In this document: positions 1 to 5,105 of the stretch, one piece after another
Numbering within the stretch: position 1 is the stretch's first letter
Layout of the letters: every line of letters starts with the position of its first letter
Source: Minisyncoccota bacterium
Lineage (GTDB): Bacteria > Patescibacteriota > Microgenomatia > Levybacterales > UBA12049
DNA length: 16,280 nucleotides
Direction: 5' to 3'
Assembly (NCBI GenBank): GCA_025449795.1
Contig: JANWIQ010000035.1
Location: 1 to 16,280 of the forward strand
Made by a program: the position numbers and the translations under genes
Notes under the pieces: generated by a model
Told to the model about the DNA's origin: nothing
The model's database searches: none
Seen by the model: the letters and a program-made list of their open reading frames with translations, nothing else

Positions 1-147
1 CTACAAAAGATACAAGAAAAATCGTTCCCCAAAGAAGTAAGAAAAAGAATACAACTGGCAGGAGAAAAATTGGAAATCCCTCTTACAGATTTTATTGCCA
101 TCACGCTTTCTGCCATGCAGGGAATGAGTAGCATGCTTGAGCAGTGA
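1..147 (+). CDS. C-terminal fragment of an unidentified protein, possibly ribbon-helix-helix-like
   Basis: An open frame enters from the left edge and ends at TGA 145-147, giving 48 residues. The visible part begins LQKIQEKSFPKEVRKRIQLA and ends SAMQGMSSMLEQ. The pattern of a short strand with FPKEV followed by two amphipathic helices (roughly residues 12-24 and 28-41) resembles the ribbon-helix-helix/CopG DNA-binding fold. This is a weak resemblance from pattern alone, and no family can be named. The same frame stays open after the TGA up to 507, but the next gene has its own promoter and a GTG start, so readthrough is not needed to explain it. The start lies outside the window. Confidence 0.55.
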   Translation, partial: LQKIQEKSFPKEVRKRIQLAGEKLEIPLTDFIAITLSAMQGMSSMLEQ

Positions 148-160
148 TATCTTTTCTCTC

Positions 161-189
161 TTGTTTCTTTTCTTCTTCAGATTTATAGT
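161..189 (+). promoter_or_regulatory. Promoter for the small coiled-coil gene
   Basis: TTGTTT at 161-166 and TATAGT at 184-189 are separated by 17 nt. The -10 box ends 6 nt before GTG 196, so transcription would begin at the start codon itself (a leaderless mRNA). This geometry recurs at several other genes in the window, which raises confidence in the call. Confidence 0.6.
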
Positions 190-195
190 AGAATT

Positions 196-507
196 GTGCC
201 ACAATCAAAAACCAACCAACCAGTTGTGCAAGCTGTTTTAGAAGAAGTACTAAGTAGAGTACTCGATGAGAAACTTGTAAAGTTTGCGACAAAACAAGAT
301 CTTGAAAAAAATAAAATAGAAATTCTTGGCCAAGCAAAAGAATACAGAAATCAAATAATGGATAGATTCGATAGTATCGTTGGAGATATTGCGGACCTTA
401 AACAAGAAAATGAGATTGGTACTCACCAGTATCGCGAGCTAAAAGAAACTGTAGATGACCACGAAGAAAGACTTGCCAAGCTTGAGCAAAAATCCTTAGC
501 AACCTAG
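196..507 (+). CDS. Small coiled-coil protein of unknown function
   Basis: The protein has 103 residues and is strongly charged. It starts at GTG 196 (MPQSKTNQPVVQAVLEEVL) and ends at TAG. The start was chosen because no other start codon lies upstream in this frame and because a -10 box ends exactly 6 nt before the GTG. Residues about 11-40 form an amphipathic helix (VVQAVLEEVLSRVLDEKL). Residues about 55-100 have heptad-like hydrophobic spacing (IMDRFDSIVGDIADL, LKETVDDHEERLAKLEQ), as in a coiled coil. There is no signal peptide, membrane segment or catalytic motif. Proteins like this may be structural or accessory, but the function is unknown. It ends 33 nt before the promoter of the thrS attenuator and is probably a separate transcription unit. 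Confidence 0.7.
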   Translation: MPQSKTNQPVVQAVLEEVLSRVLDEKLVKFATKQDLEKNKIEILGQAKEYRNQIMDRFDSIVGDIADLKQENEIGTHQYRELKETVDDHEERLAKLEQKSLAT

Positions 508-540
508 ATCCTGCATTAAATCCAGTACGACTTTATTGAT

Positions 541-568
541 TTGACAAGATAAAAAAACATGATACAAT
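541..568 (+). promoter_or_regulatory. Promoter of the thrS attenuator/leader
   Basis: A perfect -35 box TTGACA (541-546) is followed after 16 nt by TACAAT (563-568). The predicted start of transcription is 575, the A of the leader-peptide ATG, so the leader peptide would be translated from a leaderless RNA. There is no Shine-Dalgarno sequence upstream of this ATG. Confidence 0.8.
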
Positions 569-574
569 CAAAAT

Positions 575-616
575 ATGAATAAGCAATTTGCGCTCACAAC
601 AACTACAGCTCTGTAA
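575..616 (+). CDS. Threonine-rich leader peptide of the thrS attenuator
   Basis: A 13-codon frame reads MNKQFALTTTTAL and then TAA (614-616). Codons 8-11 (596-607) are ACA ACA ACT ACA, four threonines in a row, and the next real gene encodes threonyl-tRNA synthetase. The stop codon lies 3 nt before an antiterminator hairpin that competes with a terminator. This is the layout of classical amino-acid attenuators such as the thr, his and phe operon leaders. Known principle: scarce charged tRNA-Thr stalls the ribosome on the Thr codons and transcription continues. Inference: here this raises ThrRS levels. The peptide itself probably has no other role. Confidence 0.82.
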   Translation: MNKQFALTTTTAL

Positions 617-619
617 GGA

Positions 620-650
620 GGGGTTTGTAATTTGTGTAAATTATGACCCC
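620..650 (+). promoter_or_regulatory. Antiterminator hairpin of the thrS attenuator
   Basis: GGGGT (620-624) pairs with ACCCC (646-650) and TAATTT (628-633) pairs with AAATTA (638-643) around the loop GTGT. U625-G645 and G627-U644 wobbles join the two helices with one bulged U. The 3' arm ACCCC is also the 5' arm of the terminator, so the two structures exclude each other. A ribosome at the leader stop codon (614-616) would cover GGGGT and prevent this hairpin. A ribosome stalled on the Thr codons would leave it free. Confidence 0.78.
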
Positions 651-668
651 GCCAAGCGGGGTTTTTTT
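646..668 (+). terminator. Intrinsic terminator of the thrS attenuator
   Basis: ACCCCGC (646-652), loop CAA, GCGGGGT (656-662), followed by a run of T to 668. This is a canonical Rho-independent terminator. It lies after the leader peptide and before thrS, so it must be read through for thrS expression from the upstream promoter. Confidence 0.88.
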
Positions 669-785
669 GTATTCCAAAAGTATATAATATAAATAGCATA
701 CAATCCGCCAATAATTTTGGCATGAGCCGTGTACGAATAGTACCTGAAGGCGAATGCGAAAATATGGAGGATTATGGTAATATAA
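663..785 (+). repeat. Duplicated structured leader element, copy 1 (upstream of thrS)
   Basis: These 123 nt are repeated at 3902-4024 with one mismatch (C734 versus T3973). Visible pairings: P1 AATCC 702-706 with GGATT 769-773; P2 GCCAA 707-711 with TTGGC 717-721; P3 GCC 726-728 and GTAC 731-734 with GTAC 740-743 and GGC 749-751. P1 occupies two G's of the Shine-Dalgarno-like GGAGG (766-770). An alternative helix, GGC 719-721 with GCC 726-728, would exclude both P2 and P3. A TATAAT at 683-688 could start transcription just before P1, but no good -35 box is present. The start codon lies 5 nt after the repeat in both copies. Interpretation as a cis-regulatory RNA is an inference. Confidence 0.7.
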
Positions 786-789
786 CACT

Positions 790-2556
790 ATGAACAATAA
801 TCAACAAGAATTAGATCATCTACGTCATTCTGCAGCGCATTTGCTGGCCGCTGCTGTCATGGAAATTTGGCCAGAGGCCAAAAGAACCATTGGCCCTGCA
901 ATAGAAGACGGTTTTTATTATGACTTTGAATTTCCTGAAAATGTACAAATTTCCGATAAAGACTTTGCGCGTATAGAACAAAAAATGCATGAATTGGTGA
1001 AATCATGGAGTGGATTTACCCATAGAGAAGTAACCGAAGAAGAAGCGCGCGATTATTACAAAGACAATCCATACAAGCTAGAACTTATTGATGAAATTGT
1101 CAAAAAAGGTGAACCAATAACGTTTTATATATCAGGAAATTTTGAAGATCTTTGTCGGGGTGGCCATAGTGAAAATCCAAAAGAAGAACTAAAGCACTTT
1201 AAGCTTATGAAAGTTGCCGGCGCATATTGGAGAGGCGACGAAAAAAATAAGATGCTTACCAGAATTTATGGCACGGCATTCTTCGCAAAAGAAGAATTAG
1301 ACAATTATCTAAAAATGCTTGAAGAAGCAGAAAAAAGAGACCACAAAAAATTAGGCCCCCAATTAGATTTATTTATTTTTGCAGATACCGCTCCTGGTAT
1401 GCCATATTGGCTACCAAAAGGGCTTATTGTTTTTACTGAACTCCTTAATTTCTCACGGGAAATCCATAAGCAGTATGGCTATCAGGAAGTCATGACTCCA
1501 ATTCTTTCCAAGAAAGAATTGTATGAAACCTCGGGACACTGGTTCCATTACCGAGAAGATATGTTTATCTCTCCCATGAGTTATCTTCGTGAAGATTCCA
1601 AAAATCCCTATGAGGGAGCAGAGGTATTTGGCATAAAACCTATGAATTGTCCCAATGCAATGACAATTTTTAATTCCAAGACCAGAAGTTATCGAGATTT
1701 ACCCATGCGACTTTCTGAAACAACCGCACTACATCGATTTGAACTGTCAGGAACTTTAAATGGACTTTTTAGAGCCAGGGAATTTCATCAAGATGATGCT
1801 CATGTCTTTGTGGCACTTTCACAGATCGGGCAAGAGTTTGCAAAAATCATGGAAATGATTGAGATATTTTACAAACCGTTTGATCTAACCTACAAACTTC
1901 GCTTTGGTACACGACCTGAAAACTTTATGGGAGAAGAGGCAGATTGGGATATTGCAGAGAAAGAATTACAGACTGTCTTGGATGCTTCTAAAAATGAATA
2001 CTTTGTTGCGCCGGGCGAAGGAGCGTTTTATGGACCAAAGATAGATATCCTTATGAAGGATTCACTAGGCCGTGAATGGCAAACGGGTACAATTCAATTA
2101 GACTTTCAACAACCAAAGAACTTTAAATTAAAATATACCGATTCTGAAGGAAAAGAAATACAACCCGTTACTTTCCACAGAGCAATATATGGATCGTTTG
2201 AAAGATTTTTGGGTATCCTTATAGAAAACTATGCAGGCGCACTTCCTCTCTGGCTTGCTCCAGTCCAGGTGGCACTGTTACCAATTGCAGACAGACACAA
2301 CGAGGTAGCACAAAAAATAGCAAAAGAGCTTGAAAAAGCAGGCATTCGAGCTGTAGTAGACGAGAGCAGCGAACGGCTCCAATCCAAAATCAGGACTCAT
2401 ACTTTACAAAAAGTGCCGTACTTAGGTATAATAGGAGACAAGGAAGCAGAAAATGCTTCTCTTTCTGTCAGAGAACGGTCAGGTCAGGACCTCGGACAGA
2501 TGAGTGTCGATGAATTTTTAAAGCTATTAAGCGATAAGATTACATCAAAGAGTTAA
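790..2556 (+). CDS. thrS: Threonyl-tRNA synthetase (class II), lacking the TGS domain
   Basis: This enzyme charges tRNA-Thr with threonine in the cytoplasm. The protein has 588 residues, shorter than the usual ~640, because the N-terminal TGS domain is absent: it begins directly at the editing domain. Editing-site motifs are HSAAH (13-17) and DLCRGGH (120-126), matching the HxxxH and Cys/His residues of the N2 domain. The catalytic core follows from about 190. The zinc ligands known in E. coli correspond to C287 (MNCPNAM), H338 (DDAHVF) and H463 (TFHRAI). Motif 2 is RAREFHQDDAHVF (328-340) and motif 3 is RAIYGSFERFLG. The C-terminal anticodon-binding domain covers about 485-585. ATG 790 is used because it sits at the same distance from the repeat as the pheS start. 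Expression is probably governed by the attenuator at 575-668 and the structured leader. infC follows after 77 nt. Confidence 0.97.
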   Translation: MNNNQQELDHLRHSAAHLLAAAVMEIWPEAKRTIGPAIEDGFYYDFEFPENVQISDKDFARIEQKMHELVKSWSGFTHREVTEEEARDYYKDNPYKLELIDEIVKKGEPITFYISGNFEDLCRGGHSENPKEELKHFKLMKVAGAYWRGDEKNKMLTRIYGTAFFAKEELDNYLKMLEEAEKRDHKKLGPQLDLFIFADTAPGMPYWLPKGLIVFTELLNFSREIHKQYGYQEVMTPILSKKELYETSGHWFHYREDMFISPMSYLREDSKNPYEGAEVFGIKPMNCPNAMTIFNSKTRSYRDLPMRLSETTALHRFELSGTLNGLFRAREFHQDDAHVFVALSQIGQEFAKIMEMIEIFYKPFDLTYKLRFGTRPENFMGEEADWDIAEKELQTVLDASKNEYFVAPGEGAFYGPKIDILMKDSLGREWQTGTIQLDFQQPKNFKLKYTDSEGKEIQPVTFHRAIYGSFERFLGILIENYAGALPLWLAPVQVALLPIADRHNEVAQKIAKELEKAGIRAVVDESSERLQSKIRTHTLQKVPYLGIIGDKEAENASLSVRERSGQDLGQMSVDEFLKLLSDKITSKS

Positions 2557-2565
2557 TTTGATTAG

Positions 2566-2586
2566 ATCCTTCGACAAGCTCAGGAT
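2566..2586. repeat. Short REP-like palindrome in the thrS-infC gap
   Basis: ATCCT (2566-2570) and AGGAT (2582-2586) flank TCGACAAGCTC. The core CCTTCGACAAGCTCAGG resembles a motif that I recall recurring between genes in many environmental bacterial genomes. That resemblance is from memory and was not searched. No T-run follows, so it is not a terminator. Confidence 0.5.
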
Positions 2587-2588
2587 AG

Positions 2589-2629
2589 AATTTCTTCCTG
2601 AGTAATGAAGGACCTTAAAGGAAGAAATT
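2589..2629 (+). promoter_or_regulatory. Hairpin masking the infC ribosome-binding site
   Basis: AATTTCTTCCT (2589-2599) is the exact reverse complement of AGGAAGAAATT (2619-2629): an 11-bp perfect stem with a 19-nt loop that itself contains AAGG-A-CCTT. The 3' arm contains the only Shine-Dalgarno-like sequence (AGGAAG) before the infC start at 2634, so the folded form should block initiation. A 10-codon frame in the loop and 3' arm (ATG 2605 to TGA 2635-2637) ends overlapping the TTG start and could couple translation. Autoregulation by IF3 or L20 is known for this operon in other bacteria. Whether this hairpin does that is an inference. Confidence 0.65.
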
Positions 2630-2633
2630 TTAA

Positions 2634-3287
2634 TTGATAAAAAGGTTTCATAAAAGACAAGAGAATACAGCTATCCAATACCGGGTAAATGAGCGGATTC
2701 AATCGCTCCAACTTCGCGTATTGGACAGCGAGAATAGGCAAATTGGGGTGTTATCCAAATTCGAAGCGCTTACCAAAGCACGAGAAGAAGGACTTGATTT
2801 AGTTGAAATAGCACCAGCAGCAAAACCACCAGTTGCAAAAATTGTTGATTATAAGAAATTTGTTTATCAGCAGGAAAAGAAAAAGCGAGAAGAGAAAAGA
2901 AAAGCAAAAGTTACCGAGACAAAAGAAGTACGCCTTGGACCCTTCATGGACGATCATGACCTAAAAACCATGAGCAACAGGGCACAAGGATTTCTCGAGG
3001 ACGGTGACAAGGTGAGGGTGGTAGTACGATTTAAAGGAAGGCAAGTGACCCACCCACAATTTGGATTTGATATCATACACAAATTTGCCAAAAATTTAGA
3101 CAGTATTTCAAAAGTAGAAAAAGAGCCAAGACTTGAAGGTAAGCAGATGATAGCCATCCTAACGCCTGGAAAGGTAGAAACATCGGCGCGATCAGCAGAA
3201 TCGGCTCAATCGGATAACGGAGAAATCAAAAAATCTGATATATCTAACCGTCCGCAATCTAAAACACAGATTGAGCAGACGCACTGA
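2634..3287 (+). CDS. infC: Translation initiation factor IF-3, non-AUG start
   Basis: IF3 binds the 30S subunit, prevents premature 50S joining and proofreads the start codon. The protein has 217 residues. The N-terminal domain (about 12-85) contains YRVNERIQSLQLRVLD and LDLVEIAPAAKPPVAKI. A lysine-rich linker helix (KKKREEKRKAK) leads into the C-terminal domain (about 90-180, with KEVRLGPFMDDHDL and RVVVRFKGRQ). A ~35-residue polar tail follows, absent from many IF3s. The start is TTG 2634: an in-frame TAA lies directly upstream and the first ATG falls inside the C-terminal domain. ATA 2637 is the only near alternative. Rare initiation codons are characteristic of infC (AUU in E. coli) because IF3 discriminates against them and so limits its own synthesis. 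It probably shares a transcript with thrS, rpmI and rplT. Confidence 0.95.
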   Translation: MIKRFHKRQENTAIQYRVNERIQSLQLRVLDSENRQIGVLSKFEALTKAREEGLDLVEIAPAAKPPVAKIVDYKKFVYQQEKKKREEKRKAKVTETKEVRLGPFMDDHDLKTMSNRAQGFLEDGDKVRVVVRFKGRQVTHPQFGFDIIHKFAKNLDSISKVEKEPRLEGKQMIAILTPGKVETSARSAESAQSDNGEIKKSDISNRPQSKTQIEQTH

Positions 3288-3303
3288 TATTTCTGAAAAT
3301 TAT

Positions 3304-3501
3304 ATGCCAAAGAAGAAAATAAAACGCTCAGTACAAAGACGGTTTAAGATTACCAAGACAGGGAAAGTTCTTTTTGCACACCAAAATGCTGGTCATCATA
3401 AGTCGGTACGAAGTAAAAGTAGAATACGAAGAGGAAATGTCGTAGGAGTGCTCAGTCCATCATTCGCAAAAAAAATAAAACAAATGTTAGGAGCTAGATA
3501 A
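3304..3501 (+). CDS. rpmI: Large ribosomal subunit protein bL35
   Basis: This is a small, very basic 50S protein of 65 residues. It begins MPKKKIKRSVQRRFKITKTG and contains AGHHKSVRSKSRIRR, the family hallmark. ATG 3304 is chosen because bL35 proteins start MPK; an earlier in-frame ATG at 3271 would overlap the infC tail and add residues foreign to the family. No clear Shine-Dalgarno sequence precedes it, so translation may be coupled to infC, which ends 16 nt upstream. In other bacteria L20 represses translation of this operon at the rpmI region; no such site is obvious here. rplT follows after 7 nt. Confidence 0.95.
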   Translation: MPKKKIKRSVQRRFKITKTGKVLFAHQNAGHHKSVRSKSRIRRGNVVGVLSPSFAKKIKQMLGAR

Positions 3502-3508
3502 CACATAT

Positions 3509-3859
3509 ATGCCAAGAGTAAAAAGAGGATTAGTATCAAAAAGAAGACACAATAAGCTGCTTAAGCTGGCAGAGGGGTATCGTGGAAGTCGAAGTAGTCT
3601 TATTAGGACAGCAAAAGCAGCAGTACTGCATTCCGGCCAATATGCATTCCAGGGACGAAAAAATCGCAAAAGAGACTTTAGAACACTTTGGATTACCAGA
3701 ATTTCTGAGGCAGTAAAACCATATGCAATTTCCTATAGCGTCTTTGTAAACAAACTTCACAAGGCACACGTTGCACTCGATAGAAAATCCCTTGCAGATT
3801 TAGTAACCAACGATCCTGAAAGTTTTAAGCATGTGGTTGAAATGGTAAAGAAAGCGTAA
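3509..3859 (+). CDS. rplT: Large ribosomal subunit protein bL20
   Basis: bL20 binds 23S rRNA early in 50S assembly and, in E. coli and Bacillus, represses its own operon. The protein has 116 residues, the normal length. The basic N-terminal extension MPRVKRGLVSKRRHNKLLKLA is followed by GYRGSRSSLIRTAK and the globular part with GRKNRKRDFRTLWITRI. It follows rpmI by 7 nt with no evident ribosome-binding site, which suggests coupling. An intrinsic terminator lies 25 nt after the stop. Confidence 0.97.
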   Translation: MPRVKRGLVSKRRHNKLLKLAEGYRGSRSSLIRTAKAAVLHSGQYAFQGRKNRKRDFRTLWITRISEAVKPYAISYSVFVNKLHKAHVALDRKSLADLVTNDPESFKHVVEMVKKA

Positions 3860-3884
3860 GCTCTCTTCCATTCAGCCACTACTT

Positions 3885-3907
3885 ATCCCGCCACGGCGGG
3901 ATTTTTT
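3885..3907 (+). terminator. Intrinsic terminator after rplT
   Basis: ATCCCGC (3885-3891), loop CACG, GCGGGAT (3896-3902), then a T-run to 3907. It closes the thrS-infC-rpmI-rplT unit or limits readthrough into pheST. The sequence before it has no Phe-rich leader frame, so unlike the thrS terminator it shows no sign of being a peptide attenuator. Confidence 0.85.
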
Positions 3908-4024
3908 GTATTCCAAAAGTATATAATATAAATAGCATACAATCCGCCAATAATTTTGGCATGAGCCGTGTATGAATAGTACCTGAAGGCGAATGCGAAA
4001 ATATGGAGGATTATGGTAATATAA
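3902..4024 (+). repeat. Duplicated structured leader element, copy 2 (upstream of pheS)
   Basis: This is identical to 663-785 except T3973 for C734. The change converts a C-G pair of stem P3 into a U-G wobble, so the helix GTAT/GTAC is kept. As in copy 1, the element starts in the T-run of a terminator, carries GGAGG followed 3 nt later by a three-codon frame (ATG GTA ATA TAA), and ends 4 nt before the ATG of a tRNA synthetase gene. A TATAAT is at 3922-3927 without a recognisable -35 box. Confidence 0.7.
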
Positions 4025-4028
4025 TCTT

Positions 4029-5087
4029 ATGGAAGAACAGTTAATGACGATAAAAAATGAGGCACTTTCGCTTATCCTGGATGCAGGAGATATAAAGACA
4101 CTGGAAGAAGTAAAGCTGCAATTTCTTGGAAGAAGCGGCAAATTAACGCTTGCGCTGAAAGATATTGTGAATGTCCCCCTTTTGCAACGCGCAGAAATTG
4201 GCCAACTCATTAACGAAGTCAAACAATCTGTAGAAGAGGCAATAGATAGACAAGGGGAGATGCTAAAAAATAAAAGATTGGAAAAAAAAAGAGAAAGTAT
4301 TGACGTCACAAATCCTGGCATAAAACCTCCTTCTGGCCATATTCATTTAGTTACCCATGCAATTAACGAAATAACTGCTATTTTTGAGAAAATTGGATTT
4401 ACTCGAGTACGCTATCCTGAAGTAGAGTGGGATTGGTATGCATTTACTGCGCTTAATTTCCCGGAAAACCATCCGGCACGGGACGATTGGGAAACATTTT
4501 TTACGACAGAAGATGTGGATAGTAAAAAAGGGTCTATTATTCTTACCCCTCATACTTCCAATGGCCAAATAAGAGAAATGCAACGGGTAGTGAAAGAACA
4601 AAAGGGAAAAGGCGATATTTCTATCCGCATGCTTAATATCGCGAAAACCTATCGAAGACAATCTGATGTGTCCCATACACAAATGTTCCATCAGTTTGAA
4701 GGGCTTGTTGTAGGAAAAGATATTTCCATTGTCCACCTCAAGGGAACACTGGATTATTTTGTAAAATCTTTCTTTGGTGAAAATAGGGAAATTAGGCTTC
4801 GACCGTATCACTTTCAATTTACCGAACCATCATTTGAGCTGGATATTAATTGCGGTGTATGTCTTGGGAAAGGATGTAAGCTGTGTAAAGCAGGATGGCT
4901 AGAATTGGGAGGAGCTGGGATAGTACACCCAAATGTATTAACATTTGGCGGGGTTGACCCAAAAATATATTCCGGATTTGCTTTCGGATTTGGTCCAGAG
5001 CGTTGCATGATGATGAAAGAAGGCTTAGAAATTGATGACCTGCGACTTTTGTACAGTAATAAGCTAGAGTTCTTAACTCAGTTCTAA
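4029..5087 (+). CDS. pheS: Phenylalanyl-tRNA synthetase alpha subunit
   Basis: This is the catalytic subunit of the (alpha-beta)2 PheRS, which charges tRNA-Phe. The protein has 352 residues. An N-terminal coiled coil (about 1-90) is followed by the class II core. Motifs include LTPHTSNGQIR (172-182), RRQSDVSHTQMFHQFEG around 209-225, FTEPSFELD (264-272), GIVHPNVL (297-304) and the motif 3 region GFGPERCMMM (320-329). C275, C278, C283 and C286 form a CxxC-x4-CxxC zinc-binding insertion just after motif 2, also found in many Gram-positive PheS. The start lies at the same offset from the leader repeat as the thrS start. pheT follows after 18 nt, consistent with one operon. Confidence 0.97.
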   Translation: MEEQLMTIKNEALSLILDAGDIKTLEEVKLQFLGRSGKLTLALKDIVNVPLLQRAEIGQLINEVKQSVEEAIDRQGEMLKNKRLEKKRESIDVTNPGIKPPSGHIHLVTHAINEITAIFEKIGFTRVRYPEVEWDWYAFTALNFPENHPARDDWETFFTTEDVDSKKGSIILTPHTSNGQIREMQRVVKEQKGKGDISIRMLNIAKTYRRQSDVSHTQMFHQFEGLVVGKDISIVHLKGTLDYFVKSFFGENREIRLRPYHFQFTEPSFELDINCGVCLGKGCKLCKAGWLELGGAGIVHPNVLTFGGVDPKIYSGFAFGFGPERCMMMKEGLEIDDLRLLYSNKLEFLTQF

Positions 5088-5105
5088 AAGGAAGAAAAAA
5101 TATTT

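Noticed and set aside
145..507. Same reading frame stays open after TGA 145-147, suggesting TGA recoding (as Gly in Gracilibacteria) and one fused protein
   Set aside because: TGA ends infC and pheT at sensible family lengths, and a 17-nt-spaced promoter ends 6 nt before GTG 196, so two separate genes explain the data.
669..785. T-box riboswitch in front of thrS or pheS
   Set aside because: No T-box sequence or AGTA-bulge/specifier arrangement. The same sequence in front of both a Thr and a Phe enzyme argues against codon-specific tRNA sensing.
3271..3303. Earlier ATG for bL35
   Set aside because: It overlaps the infC tail, and bL35 family proteins start at MPK, encoded from 3304.
3860..3907. 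Phe leader-peptide attenuator before pheS, as in E. coli
   Set aside because: No start codon with a Phe-rich frame lies between rplT and the terminator, and no competing antiterminator stem is visible.
3872..4321. 149-residue minus-strand open frame
   Set aside because: It runs antisense through the leader repeat and the pheS N-terminus, shows no protein-like motif, and the repeat explains a similar antisense frame at 603-797.
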